Assembly (NCBI RefSeq): GCF_030053345.1
Contig: NZ_JASGBP010000013.1
Span: forward strand, 1 to 48,805
DNA: 48,805 nucleotides
Reading direction: 5' to 3'
DNA from: Flavobacterium sedimenticola
GTDB taxonomy: Bacteria > Bacteroidota > Bacteroidia > Flavobacteriales > Flavobacteriaceae
A program made the translations under genes and the position numbers. The notes under the pieces are model-generated. The model did no database searches and was not told the DNA's origin. It worked only from the letters and a program-made list of their open reading frames with translations. Of this stretch, positions 7,695-15,335 are shown piece after piece; positions within the stretch are counted from its first letter, which is position 1; the number at the start of each line of letters is the position of its first letter.

Positions 7695-10165
7695 GACAAG
7701 CCCAGTTTTCGCAATATTCGGAATTTCCACTTCGCAAAGAAACCGGTTGGCTCTTCATCTTCATGATAACCACTGCCGTAACCGTAACCATAGCTGTATC
7801 CATAGCCGTAACCGTATCCGTATCCGACACCGTATTTGGCTTTGTTTTCATAACCGTTAAAAATGATACTCACATTGTTCAACTCGCCGCGTTTAGCCCT
7901 ATTGTTCAACAACGTCAGCATCTCTTTTTTGGTGAAATTCTGACGCACAATATACAGTGAGACATCACAAAACTGAGCCAATTCGAGAGCATCCGAAACC
8001 AACCCTACCGGTGGTGTATCTAAAATGATGTAATCGTACTTCGTTTTGAGCTCCTCCATCATCGTTTTCATCGAATCACCCATAATTAATTCAGAAGGAT
8101 TCGGCGGAATCGGACCGGAGGTAATAACATCCAAATACGGGATATGGGTATGCTGTATCACTTCGTCTAATTTCTTTTGTCCAATCAGATAATTAACGGC
8201 TCCGACATCATTTTGAATATTAAAATCATCAAAAATTTTCGGCTTTCTTAAGTCGAGTCCCAAAATAATAGTTTTCTTCTCACTCAATGCGAAAACCGTA
8301 GCGATATTGATGGAACAGAATGTTTTTCCTTCGCCGCTGACAGATGATGTTAACATCAATGTTTTGGTTCCTTCGATACTTTGCTTTTTATACAAAAACT
8401 GCAAGGAGGATCGAATCGCTCTGAAGGATTCCGACAGGGCTGACTTTGGTCTTTCAAACACCGATAAATTGGTTTCGGAGTGTTTCACTCCAACAATTCC
8501 GATAAGCGGTAATTTGGTTAAACTCGAAATATCTTCAATATTTTGAATCGAGTTACTAATGAAGAAGATAAAGAAAACCAACACCAATGGCACTAGCAAT
8601 CCGACAAAAAATGCTAGCACGTAATTCACGCTGGTTTTAGGTCCTAATAGTCCGCTGCCGACATCTTTGGCCGGATCGATAAATTGAATATCGGATAAGT
8701 TGGCTGCTTTTACAATGGAAGCCTCACTCCTTTTTTGCAGATACGTATTGTAGATGTTATCGCTCAGATCATACTTGCGGGAAAGGTTAAGCCATTCCAA
8801 TTTGTTTTCAGGTAATCTTCCGATTTCGGCCTCAACGCCTTGTATTTTTTGGTTAACCTGATTTAAATCGAATTGTAATGCGGTTTTGAGCGTATTCGCA
8901 TTCTCCAACAATGCTTTTTTAACCGATTGAATTTCATTGTCGATGCGTTCGTAATACACTTCGCCTTTGATGGAATAGGCCAACTCGGTTCTTCGAATAG
9001 ACAAATCGATTAACTTAGACACATTGGTCACAATATTCGGCTCTTCAATTCCAACCACGGTTGGGGCCGGTAATTTTGAAAAATCAACGCTGTTTTTGAG
9101 GTAGTTTTTTAACGTATTGAGATAGGCCAACTTGCGCTCTACCAAATCTTTTTGCGTATCATAAGTAACCAACTGGTTTTTGTAGGTTAGTCCGCCTTCT
9201 TCAATATCGATGATATTATTACTCTTGCTGAAGTCTTTTAAATTATCACCCGATGTCTTGAGTTCTTTCTCCATTTTGAAGAGCGTTTCATCGATGAAGT
9301 TAATAGTGTTTTCGGCAAATTTATTTTTATTCTCGAGTTGTCTGGTGATAAGCACATTTACCGTTTCGTTCAGGTAGTCAACCATTCTGGCTTTGTTAGT
9401 ACCTTCCATAGACAACTTAAGAATAGATCCTGCCTTTTCATCTATATCCACGCGCAACCCTTTATAAACGGAAACGGTGTTGTCAAAACTGTTAAATCGG
9501 ACGGATATTTCTTCACGCTCGTTCTCGCCTTCATAGTTAACAGGTGTCAACTTCCAATTCAAAAACGGCAAATTGACTACTTGTCCCAATCGGTATACTT
9601 TGGAAAACTCCCCAACAGGGACATCTACTACGGTTCTTTTGTTATCGGAATAACGAATGACTTCCGCCTTATCGGATTGAAAAGAGACCGTCAATCGGTA
9701 TGTATTGTCGGACAGCATTTTTACTTTCACAAATTGATCCAACAATTGGTACTGCGACTTGTCTATATTTACTTTGAAAGGCACACTGCCGTATACATCT
9801 TGTAAAAAGTATTTGGTTTTTTTCATGTAATCGATGAAAAACTCCAGCTTGTTTACCACTAACTCATTGTGCGATCTTGACTTGAGTGTTGTGGAAATCA
9901 TTTGGACTTTATCGGAAGTACCGCCCCAGTTGAAAACCAAACTGGTGTTAGACGTAAAAAAAGGATTGTTTTCTTCTTTTACGGCAATAGTGGTCTCAAT
10001 ACCATAAATCTTTTGTTTTCTTACATTGACCTGATGCGCAATAGAAAAAGTAATGATTAAACCAACCACAAACCATTTCCAATAGCTAATGGTTTTGATC
10101 AAAAATCCTTTGAAATCAAAACTGTTTTGCTTGTCAAAAAAGGTAAAATCTTTTACGTCTAACAT
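7691..10165 (-). CDS. wzc: Wzc-type polysaccharide co-polymerase and tyrosine autokinase
   Basis: This 824-residue inner-membrane protein controls chain length and export of capsule or exopolysaccharide. One membrane segment lies near residues 27-45. A long periplasmic Wzz-like region with coiled-coil character follows, then a second membrane segment at about 512-537 (LAFFVGLLVPLVLVFFIFF). The cytoplasmic BY-kinase domain has Walker A SSVSGEGKT near 607-615, Walker A' LGLDLRKPK, and Walker B IILDTPPVG. Near residues 778-802 there is an unusually regular run of alternating Gly and Tyr, the expected autophosphorylation cluster. The basic tail after it (KWKFRILRKLG) may stay at the membrane. It lies 12 bp downstream of the wza-like gene. 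Confidence 0.95.
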   Translation of the reverse strand: MLDVKDFTFFDKQNSFDFKGFLIKTISYWKWFVVGLIITFSIAHQVNVRKQKIYGIETTIAVKEENNPFFTSNTSLVFNWGGTSDKVQMISTTLKSRSHNELVVNKLEFFIDYMKKTKYFLQDVYGSVPFKVNIDKSQYQLLDQFVKVKMLSDNTYRLTVSFQSDKAEVIRYSDNKRTVVDVPVGEFSKVYRLGQVVNLPFLNWKLTPVNYEGENEREEISVRFNSFDNTVSVYKGLRVDIDEKAGSILKLSMEGTNKARMVDYLNETVNVLITRQLENKNKFAENTINFIDETLFKMEKELKTSGDNLKDFSKSNNIIDIEEGGLTYKNQLVTYDTQKDLVERKLAYLNTLKNYLKNSVDFSKLPAPTVVGIEEPNIVTNVSKLIDLSIRRTELAYSIKGEVYYERIDNEIQSVKKALLENANTLKTALQFDLNQVNQKIQGVEAEIGRLPENKLEWLNLSRKYDLSDNIYNTYLQKRSEASIVKAANLSDIQFIDPAKDVGSGLLGPKTSVNYVLAFFVGLLVPLVLVFFIFFISNSIQNIEDISSLTKLPLIGIVGVKHSETNLSVFERPKSALSESFRAIRSSLQFLYKKQSIEGTKTLMLTSSVSGEGKTFCSINIATVFALSEKKTIILGLDLRKPKIFDDFNIQNDVGAVNYLIGQKKLDEVIQHTHIPYLDVITSGPIPPNPSELIMGDSMKTMMEELKTKYDYIILDTPPVGLVSDALELAQFCDVSLYIVRQNFTKKEMLTLLNNRAKRGELNNVSIIFNGYENKAKYGVGYGYGYGYGYSYGYGYGSGYHEDEEPTGFFAKWKFRILRKLGLS

Positions 10166-10177
10166 GAAAAATGGGTA

Positions 10178-10966
10178 TTAATTTCTAAGCAACAAAAAAG
10201 TGGTTGTTGCCAAAGAGAGCAGCGTTACTACAGTCGTTAAAGATTCTATTCCGGTTTTTCCGGTTCCCCATGACTTTTGTTTTAGGGGTTTTACATAAAT
10301 ATAGTCGTTCGGCTGCAAATAAAAACAAGGGGAATTCACGGCATTACTATCGGTTAAATCGATGCTGAAGGTTTCGCTTCCTTGCGGAAAATTACGAATC
10401 ACCTTAACGTCTTTTTTGTCACCGGTCAGATTGATATCACCGGCATTGGCAATGGCTTCCAAGATGTTTACCCTATCCTGGTATAGTGTTTTGATTCCGG
10501 TATTCGCTACTTCACCGTTAATAGTGTATCGGAAACCGGATAATTTGACAATCACAAAAATACCGGCTTCGCTCTTGAAATACTTTTCATGCAGGAGTGT
10601 TTCAATCTTGATTCTAACTTCTTCAGTGGTAAATCCCAAGACATTCATTTCTCCCAAAACGGGCAATCGGATATTCCCATGATCATCAATGGTGTAACCA
10701 TTCAAATAATTTCCCTGATCGGGTGTTGAAATGATGGCCTGACCGCCCGAAGGATTGAAGATCTCAACTAATTTCGGATCGATAGCTCGTATGGAAATGT
10801 TTAATAAATCGTTAACCTGAAGACGGTAAGGCTTTTGGTTTGAGGCGGTTATGGGCGCCACACTAGTACCGTTTTTGTTTTGCAGGTAAACTAAATCCTT
10901 ATTCGGAACACATGAAGTCAATAAAACGGGTAAAAGAAAAAGTATATAGAGTTTGATTTTATTCAT
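10178..10966 (-). CDS. wza: Polysaccharide export outer-membrane lipoprotein (Wza family)
   Basis: This 262-residue protein has a lipoprotein signal ending in LLTSC, with Cys19 as the lipidation site. A polysaccharide export domain follows (KPYRLQVNDLLNISIRAIDP), then an SLBB-like region (YTINGEVANTGIKTLYQDRV, LEAIANAGDINLTG). The C-terminus has one hydrophobic segment (TVVTLLSLATTTFLLL), which fits the short Wza relatives of Bacteroidota. It is the first gene of the operon, and a good promoter lies 25-54 bp upstream. The protein would form the outer-membrane exit pore and work with the Wzc-like kinase encoded next to it. Confidence 0.93.
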   Translation of the reverse strand: MNKIKLYILFLLPVLLTSCVPNKDLVYLQNKNGTSVAPITASNQKPYRLQVNDLLNISIRAIDPKLVEIFNPSGGQAIISTPDQGNYLNGYTIDDHGNIRLPVLGEMNVLGFTTEEVRIKIETLLHEKYFKSEAGIFVIVKLSGFRYTINGEVANTGIKTLYQDRVNILEAIANAGDINLTGDKKDVKVIRNFPQGSETFSIDLTDSNAVNSPCFYLQPNDYIYVKPLKQKSWGTGKTGIESLTTVVTLLSLATTTFLLLRN

Positions 10967-10990
10967 TACTTATTAAAAAAAATTAGCAAA

Positions 10991-11020
10991 CAAAGATAGT
11001 TTTTCAATTCTAAATACAAA
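10991..11020 (-). promoter_or_regulatory. Promoter of the capsule operon
   Basis: Read on the minus strand, TTTG (11020-11017) is followed after 18 bp by TATCTTTG (10998-10991). This matches the Bacteroidota housekeeping pattern TTTG-N17..23-TAnnTTTG. Transcription would start near 10984, leaving a short leader before the wza ATG at 10966. It separates the capsule operon from recR upstream. Confidence 0.75.
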
Positions 11021-11042
11021 AATGTAACATATTATTATTTTC

Positions 11043-11663
11043 TTATAAATTTTTCATAGAATGCTCAAACGGAATACGATTCAGAATACTGCGCCCCAAA
11101 GTGACCTCATCGGCATATTCTAATTCGTCGCCCACTGCAATGCCACGGGCGATAGCAGAGGTTTTTACCTCACAATCTTTAATTTGTCTGAAGATGTAAA
11201 AATTAGTGGTATCGCCTTCCATAGTGGAACTCAGCGCAAAAATTAATTCTTCGATACCACCGGCTTTGACTTTTTCTACCAAGGAAGCAATGTGCAACTG
11301 ACTCGGCCCGATACCGTCGACCGGAGAAATTTTCCCGCCCAACACATGATATATTCCTTTGAATTGCCCTGTATTTTCAATAGCCATGACATCACGAATG
11401 TCTTCCACCACACAAATTACTTTGTTGTTGCGCAGTGGGTTACTGCAAATTTCACAAAGGGCAACATCGGAAATATTGTGGCAACTTTTACAAAACTTTA
11501 TCTCCTCGCGCATAGTGGTTAAAGCCTGCGCCAAATACTGCGTTTGCTCCTCGGGTTGTTTGAGTAAGTGCAACACCAATCGCAAAGCGGTTCGTTTGCC
11601 GATACCGGGCAATTGTGCCATTTCGTTGACGGCTTTTTCTAAAAGCTTTGATGAAAATTCCAT
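11043..11663 (-). CDS. recR: Recombination mediator protein RecR
   Basis: The protein (206 residues, normal length) acts with RecF/RecO in loading RecA at gaps and in replication-fork repair. It has the helix-hairpin-helix region [17 protein letters not shown] near the N-terminus. The zinc finger [16 protein letters not shown] (four cysteines) and the Toprim domain beginning [14 protein letters not shown] follow. GLYHVL is present as [18 protein letters not shown]. The C-terminal [17 protein letters not shown] is typical of Bacteroidota. A TACTTTTG motif (11675-11668) lies only 5 bp upstream of the ATG, so a very short or absent leader is possible. Confidence 0.97.
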   Translation of the reverse strand: MEFSSKLLEKAVNEMAQLPGIGKRTALRLVLHLLKQPEEQTQYLAQALTTMREEIKFCKSCHNISDVALCEICSNPLRNNKVICVVEDIRDVMAIENTGQFKGIYHVLGGKISPVDGIGPSQLHIASLVEKVKAGGIEELIFALSSTMEGDTTNFYIFRQIKDCEVKTSAIARGIAVGDELEYADEVTLGRSILNRIPFEHSMKNL

Positions 11664-11730
11664 GGGGCAAAAGTAGTTAATTTGAAAATCACTCCATTTG
11701 AAAATTTAAAATTAATGTATAACCTCATCC

Positions 11731-11760
11731 TCAAATTTTCAAATCTTCAAATCTTCAAAT
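11731..11760. repeat. Short 8-bp tandem repeat
   Basis: Nearly four copies of the 8-bp unit tcaaatct/tcaaattt run head to tail in the 142-bp gap between the divergent recR and symporter genes. The first copy also pairs with an inverted match (atttgaaaattt, near 11696-11707). This is a low-complexity intergenic repeat; copy number could vary. Confidence 0.6.
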
Positions 11761-11805
11761 TGAGACATTAATTTTTGTATTTTGGCTCACTGTAAAACCC
11801 AACTT

Positions 11806-13302
11806 ATGACGCCGACTACTATTCTAATCATCATTGTTATTTATTTCGGATTACTGATTTTCATCTCGAATTGGGTCAGTAAAAAAGGCACGGATAATGA
11901 CACTTTTTTCAAGGCCAATAAAAATTCCAAATGGTATTTGGTGGCTTTTGGGATGATTGGTACCGCGCTTTCGGGCGTGACGTTTATCTCGGTTCCGGGC
12001 GAAGTAGGCAACCCTGATTTACAATTCAAATACTTCCAGTTTGTGCTGGGCAATGCCATAGGGTTTTTAATTATTGCCAAAGTCTTGTTGCCGCTGTATT
12101 ATCGTATGAATCTCACGTCGATTTACAGTTACATCGAACAGCGTTTGGGTACCATAAGTTACAAAACCGCAGCCTCTATTTTCCTGATTAGTCGCACCAT
12201 AGGCTCGGCGTTTCGCTTGTATTTGGTGGTGATTGTATTGCAGCGTTATGTGTTTGATGCCTTCAACGTTCCGTTTGCCGTAACGGTTTTAATTTCGTTG
12301 GGATTGATTTTTGCCTACACCTACCGCGGCGGATTGAAAACCATTATTATCACCGATACCCTGCAAACCTTCTTCTTGGTTTCCTCGGTGTTTTTGACGA
12401 TTTATTTTATCTGTAACAGCCTGGAATTTGGCGCTTTGCAAGCTTTTGAAGCCGTAAAAGAAAGTAACTATTCGAGGGTTTTCTTTTTTGAAGATTTTTT
12501 AAAAGGAAATTATTTTTGGAAACAGCTACTCGGCGGCATCTTTGTGACTATTGCTATGGTAGGTTTAGATCAGGATTTAATGCAGAAGAATTTAAGTTGC
12601 AAAAATATAGGCGAAGCCCAAAAAAACATGTTTACGTTCACCGGTATTTTTGTAGTGATTAATATTTTCTTTTTGAGCGTGGGTGCTTTGTTGTATTTAT
12701 TCGCCGAGAAAAACGGCATTGCCGTTCCGATGGTCGATGGCGTAGCACGAACCGATTTATTGTTCCCCGAAATTGCGTTCCACCATCTAAGCATCGTCCC
12801 CGCCGTGGTCTTTTTGTTGGGATTGACAGCGGCGACATTTGCCACTACCGACTCGGCTTTGACCGCTTTAACCACATCGTTTTGTGTGGATTTCCTCGGT
12901 ATGGATAAGGCCGAAAACCAAAACAAACCCCATGTCGTGAGAACGCGCCATTGGGTGCATTTAGGGTTTTCGTTTTTGATGTTTTTGGTGATTGTATTTT
13001 TTAACGCGGTGAATGATGCCTCGGTGGTGAAGATGATTTTTAAAATTGCATCGTATACTTACGGTCCGTTGTTAGGTTTGTATGCCTTTGGATTGTTTGT
13101 AAAATCGAAAACAGTTCAAGACCAATGGGTGCCGTTGGTGTGTATTTTGGCGCCGACCTGTTGCTTTTTTATCAGCAAATATTCGGCTGAATTGTTGGGC
13201 AATTATGTTTTGGATAACGAACTGATTATTGTAAATGGTTTGATTACCTTCCTTGGTTTGTTGCTGATTAGCAAACCGACCACGGAAAATACCCGATATT
13301 AA
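11806..13302 (+). CDS. Sodium:solute symporter family transporter
   Basis: The preferred ATG is at 11806 (MTPTTILIIIVIYFGLLI); a TTG 24 bp upstream is less likely. The 498-residue protein has about 13 hydrophobic segments spread over its length, as expected for the SSS family (SGLT/PutP fold). Diagnostic stretches are SNWVSKKGTDNDTFFKANKNSKW in the first loop (a typical family pattern), GTALSGVTFISVPGEV in the TM2 region, YTYRGGLKTIIITDTLQ, and GLTAATFATTDSALTALTTSFCVDF with the conserved Ser/Thr residues of the second sodium site. The substrate cannot be read from sequence. It is divergent from recR and monocistronic. Confidence 0.93.
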   Translation: MTPTTILIIIVIYFGLLIFISNWVSKKGTDNDTFFKANKNSKWYLVAFGMIGTALSGVTFISVPGEVGNPDLQFKYFQFVLGNAIGFLIIAKVLLPLYYRMNLTSIYSYIEQRLGTISYKTAASIFLISRTIGSAFRLYLVVIVLQRYVFDAFNVPFAVTVLISLGLIFAYTYRGGLKTIIITDTLQTFFLVSSVFLTIYFICNSLEFGALQAFEAVKESNYSRVFFFEDFLKGNYFWKQLLGGIFVTIAMVGLDQDLMQKNLSCKNIGEAQKNMFTFTGIFVVINIFFLSVGALLYLFAEKNGIAVPMVDGVARTDLLFPEIAFHHLSIVPAVVFLLGLTAATFATTDSALTALTTSFCVDFLGMDKAENQNKPHVVRTRHWVHLGFSFLMFLVIVFFNAVNDASVVKMIFKIASYTYGPLLGLYAFGLFVKSKTVQDQWVPLVCILAPTCCFFISKYSAELLGNYVLDNELIIVNGLITFLGLLLISKPTTENTRY

Positions 13303-13341
13303 AAAGGATTCCTCATTAGCCCTGATGGAAGTGAAAATCCT

Positions 13342-13445
13342 GCATCCGTAAGTTCGAGTGTTTTGTTGCGCTTCTCGATACCACTCGGTCATCAAAGACC
13401 AAACTACTCGAAGTGACGCAACAAAACGTATCGAGAACCGGATGC
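13342..13445. repeat. Intergenic complex inverted-repeat element (REP-like)
   Basis: Three pairs of inverted arms lie between the convergent symporter and CoA-binding genes. They are gcatccg (13342-13348) with cggatgc (13439-13445), gttttgttgcg (13360-13370) with cgcaacaaaac (13417-13427), and ttctcgatac (13372-13381) with gtatcgagaa (13428-13437). The last two pairs cross, so they cannot form one simple stem. A small central hairpin (ggtc at 13387-13390 with gacc at 13397-13400) is also present. It resembles the short mobile intergenic repeats scattered in flavobacterial genomes. Confidence 0.6.
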
Positions 13446-13522
13446 AGATTGTAACGGAAAGCAGGAAAACGGATTCCCGATTGACCCGAACCTTTCGCTC
13501 CTACCTTACAAAAACGACTGAA

Positions 13523-13888
13523 CTAATACTGGTTTGTAGCCAGTAAAACCAGCGTACACGCCACTTCTACCGCAATACCGTTGCTGCGCAACAATTGATA
13601 GAACTCGGGATTTTCGGTTCCCGGATTGAAGATGACGCGTTTGGGTTTGGTTTGGATGATGTAATTGTAATAGTCGCGCTGCCGCGTGGGATTGAGGTAC
13701 AAAGTAACCGTGACGATGTTTTTTAACGGGATGCTTTTGGTGTGGATTTTGACGCCGGCGACTTCGCCTGCATTTTGACCGATGGCCAGTACCGAGTGAC
13801 CGTTTTCCACCAGTTTGTGTATAGCGATGTTGGCGTAGCGCTCGGGTTTGGTCGTAGCGCCGAGGACGAGTGTTTTCTTATTTTTCAT
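13523..13888 (-). CDS. CoA-binding domain protein (YccU-like)
   Basis: This 121-residue single-domain protein has a Rossmann-type nucleotide site near the N-terminus (KTLVLGATTKPERYAN). Conserved segments VLAIGQNAGEVAGVKIH, YLNPTRQRDYYNYII and RVIFNPGTENPEF are characteristic of the CoA_binding_2/YccU family, related to the CoA-binding domain of succinyl-CoA synthetase alpha. Its physiological role is not known. It converges with the symporter gene and is divergent from the MarC-family gene. A TAAATTTG motif (13900-13893) 5 bp upstream of its ATG may be its -7 element. Confidence 0.9.
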   Translation of the reverse strand: MKNKKTLVLGATTKPERYANIAIHKLVENGHSVLAIGQNAGEVAGVKIHTKSIPLKNIVTVTLYLNPTRQRDYYNYIIQTKPKRVIFNPGTENPEFYQLLRSNGIAVEVACTLVLLATNQY

Positions 13889-13943
13889 TACACAAATTTA
13901 ACGATTATTGTTGTTATTGTAACACTCTCTTTTATTCTTTGCC

Positions 13944-13951
13944 TATCTTTG
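13944..13951 (+). promoter_or_regulatory. -7 promoter element for the MarC-family gene
   Basis: TATCTTTG fits TAnnTTTG and lies 22 bp upstream of the ATG at 13974. The only upstream TTG (13917-13919) is 24 bp away, a slightly long spacing, so the -33 half is uncertain. Confidence 0.5.
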
Positions 13952-13973
13952 TAGCCGATAAGAATTATTGTAC

Positions 13974-14609
13974 ATGGAAATTTTTCTGAACACTTTTTTG
14001 GTCCTGTTGGGTGCTTTATTTTCGGTATTGAACCCGATTGGCGCTATTCCTTTTTTTGTGAGTTTAACCCAAGACTACAAGAAATCCGAACGTTCCAGGG
14101 TATCGCTTTGGACCGCCGTTAATGTTTGCATTATTTTGTTGATTTCGTTTTTTCTGGGCGAATACGTTTTGAGCTTTTTCGGAATTACCATTTCGGCGCT
14201 CCGCATTGCCGGTGGTATTTTGATTGCCAGTTCGGGATTTGGATTGCTCAACGCCAATCAGAAGAAGCGCAAAGGAATCAGCAAAGAAGTGGAAGAAGAT
14301 TTGCAAAACCGAAATTCAATTGCGCTGACGCCATTGGCCATGCCGATGCTGGCCGGACCGGGTTCGATTTCGTTATTGATTGCGTTTAACCAAGACCACC
14401 ATTCGACGCCCGAAATCCTATCATCGGTGTTTTCGATTATTATTGTTTCCTTACTAATCTTTTTAATTTTGCGAAGCGCTCATTATTTGGCCAAATACTT
14501 AGGAGCTTCGGGAATTGTGGCCATTTCACGAATCGTTGGGTTTCTGACGGTGGCCATCGGAATTCAGTATATTATCAGTGCGGTGTTGAGTATTATCAGA
14601 GGAATTTAA
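13974..14609 (+). CDS. MarC-family integral membrane protein
   Basis: The ATG at 13974 gives 211 residues; a TTG two codons earlier is unlikely. The protein has six predicted membrane segments and the family motifs FSVLNPIGAIPFFVSLT (first segment and loop), LRIAGGILIASSGFGLL and LTPLAMPMLAGPGSISLLI. These identify the MarC/NAAT family (UPF0056). The early link of MarC to multiple antibiotic resistance was not upheld, and transport of small molecules is only presumed. The CpeT-like lipoprotein gene starts 10 bp after its stop, so the two are probably co-transcribed. Confidence 0.92.
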   Translation: MEIFLNTFLVLLGALFSVLNPIGAIPFFVSLTQDYKKSERSRVSLWTAVNVCIILLISFFLGEYVLSFFGITISALRIAGGILIASSGFGLLNANQKKRKGISKEVEEDLQNRNSIALTPLAMPMLAGPGSISLLIAFNQDHHSTPEILSSVFSIIIVSLLIFLILRSAHYLAKYLGASGIVAISRIVGFLTVAIGIQYIISAVLSIIRGI

Positions 14610-14619
14610 ATTTATTTTT

Positions 14620-15240
14620 ATGCGTATCTTTTTATTTTCATTGCTTGCAGTAGTTTGTTTTTCAAGTTGTAAAAGCGGGCAAACCGCTGCTTCACAAGAC
14701 AGTTCACCCTTAGACGAACTGGTCTCCATTATGCAAGGTCACTATTCTTCGGAAAAACAATCGGTGACCGACAAAGACTATTTTAACATCTCCTTGCGCA
14801 TGACGCCTATTTGGAAGTCGAAAGGCCACTATTTATTTGTAGAGCAAGCCCTTTTTGACAAACAAGACAAGCCGTACCGGGTGCGGATTTACAAAGTATC
14901 GCAACGCGGCGACTCGTTTGTAAGTGAAATATACACCCTGAAAGACGAAAAAGCGTGGATTGGCAAATGGGCTACTCCGGAAGTGTATGACCAACTCACC
15001 GAAGCGGATATCGAATTGAAACAAGGTTGTGAAGTGGTTTTGAAGCGCGTGGGCAAAAACCGATTTGAAGGCGCTACCGGAGACAAAACCTGCCCGAGTG
15101 AGTTGCGTGGTGCCAGTTGGGCCAATTCTAAAGTAACGGTTACCGAAAACAGCATCTTGTCCTGGGATCAAGGTTTTGACAAAGACGGTAAGCAAGTTTG
15201 GGGCGCTACTAAGGGCGGCTATGCGTTTTTTAAAATATAA
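14620..15240 (+). CDS. CpeT/CpcT-like lipoprotein
   Basis: This 206-residue protein has a lipoprotein signal ending FSSC (Cys17). The rest matches the CpeT/CpcT family. Seen motifs are a helix with LVSIMQGHYSSEKQ, LFVEQALFDKQDKPYRVRIYKV, the conserved GCEVVLKRVGKNRFEG, TGDKTCPSELRGASW, and near the end SWDQGFDKDGKQVWGATKGGYAF. In cyanobacteria the family attaches bilins to phycobiliproteins. Here the lipoprotein signal and the absence of phycobilisome genes argue for a different, unknown envelope role, perhaps binding a hydrophobic ligand in the barrel. It forms a probable operon with the MarC-family gene. Confidence 0.85.
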   Translation: MRIFLFSLLAVVCFSSCKSGQTAASQDSSPLDELVSIMQGHYSSEKQSVTDKDYFNISLRMTPIWKSKGHYLFVEQALFDKQDKPYRVRIYKVSQRGDSFVSEIYTLKDEKAWIGKWATPEVYDQLTEADIELKQGCEVVLKRVGKNRFEGATGDKTCPSELRGASWANSKVTVTENSILSWDQGFDKDGKQVWGATKGGYAFFKI

Positions 15241-15260
15241 TATCCTATCATTTCAATAAA

Positions 15261-15296
15261 AAAATCCCAAATTTCTGTATAGAAATTTGGGATTTT
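15261..15296. terminator. Bidirectional rho-independent terminator
   Basis: A 16-bp perfect stem (15261-15276 with 15281-15296) with a 4-base loop has A-rich and T-rich flanks, so it can end transcription of both the CpeT-like gene and the convergent ctlX gene. Confidence 0.92.
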
Positions 15297-15303
15297 TTGG
15301 TTT

Positions 15304-15327
15304 TCCCTCGACTGCGCTCGGGATGCC
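15304..15327. repeat. REP-like intergenic repeat fragment
   Basis: The sequence ccctcgactgcgctcggga (with flanks) lies right after the terminator. Ccctcga...ctcggg forms a short dyad. It is the type of short palindromic repeat often found next to terminators in flavobacteria, and resembles the element at 40350-40374. Assignment is from pattern only. Confidence 0.45.
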
Positions 15328-15335
15328 ATTTATTA

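Noticed and set aside
9338..9805. 155-codon open frame on the plus strand
   Set aside because: It lies wholly opposite the periplasmic part of the Wzc-like gene, has no promoter motif and resembles no protein I know.
11782..11805. TTG start upstream of the symporter ATG
   Set aside because: It would place polar residues (AHCKTQL) before the first membrane helix, and the ATG at 11806 gives the normal family N-terminus.
14620..15240. Phycobilisome-related gene, hence a photosynthetic organism
   Set aside because: The lipoprotein signal, the T9SS proteins and TAnnTTTG promoters all point to Bacteroidota, and no phycobiliprotein gene is present.
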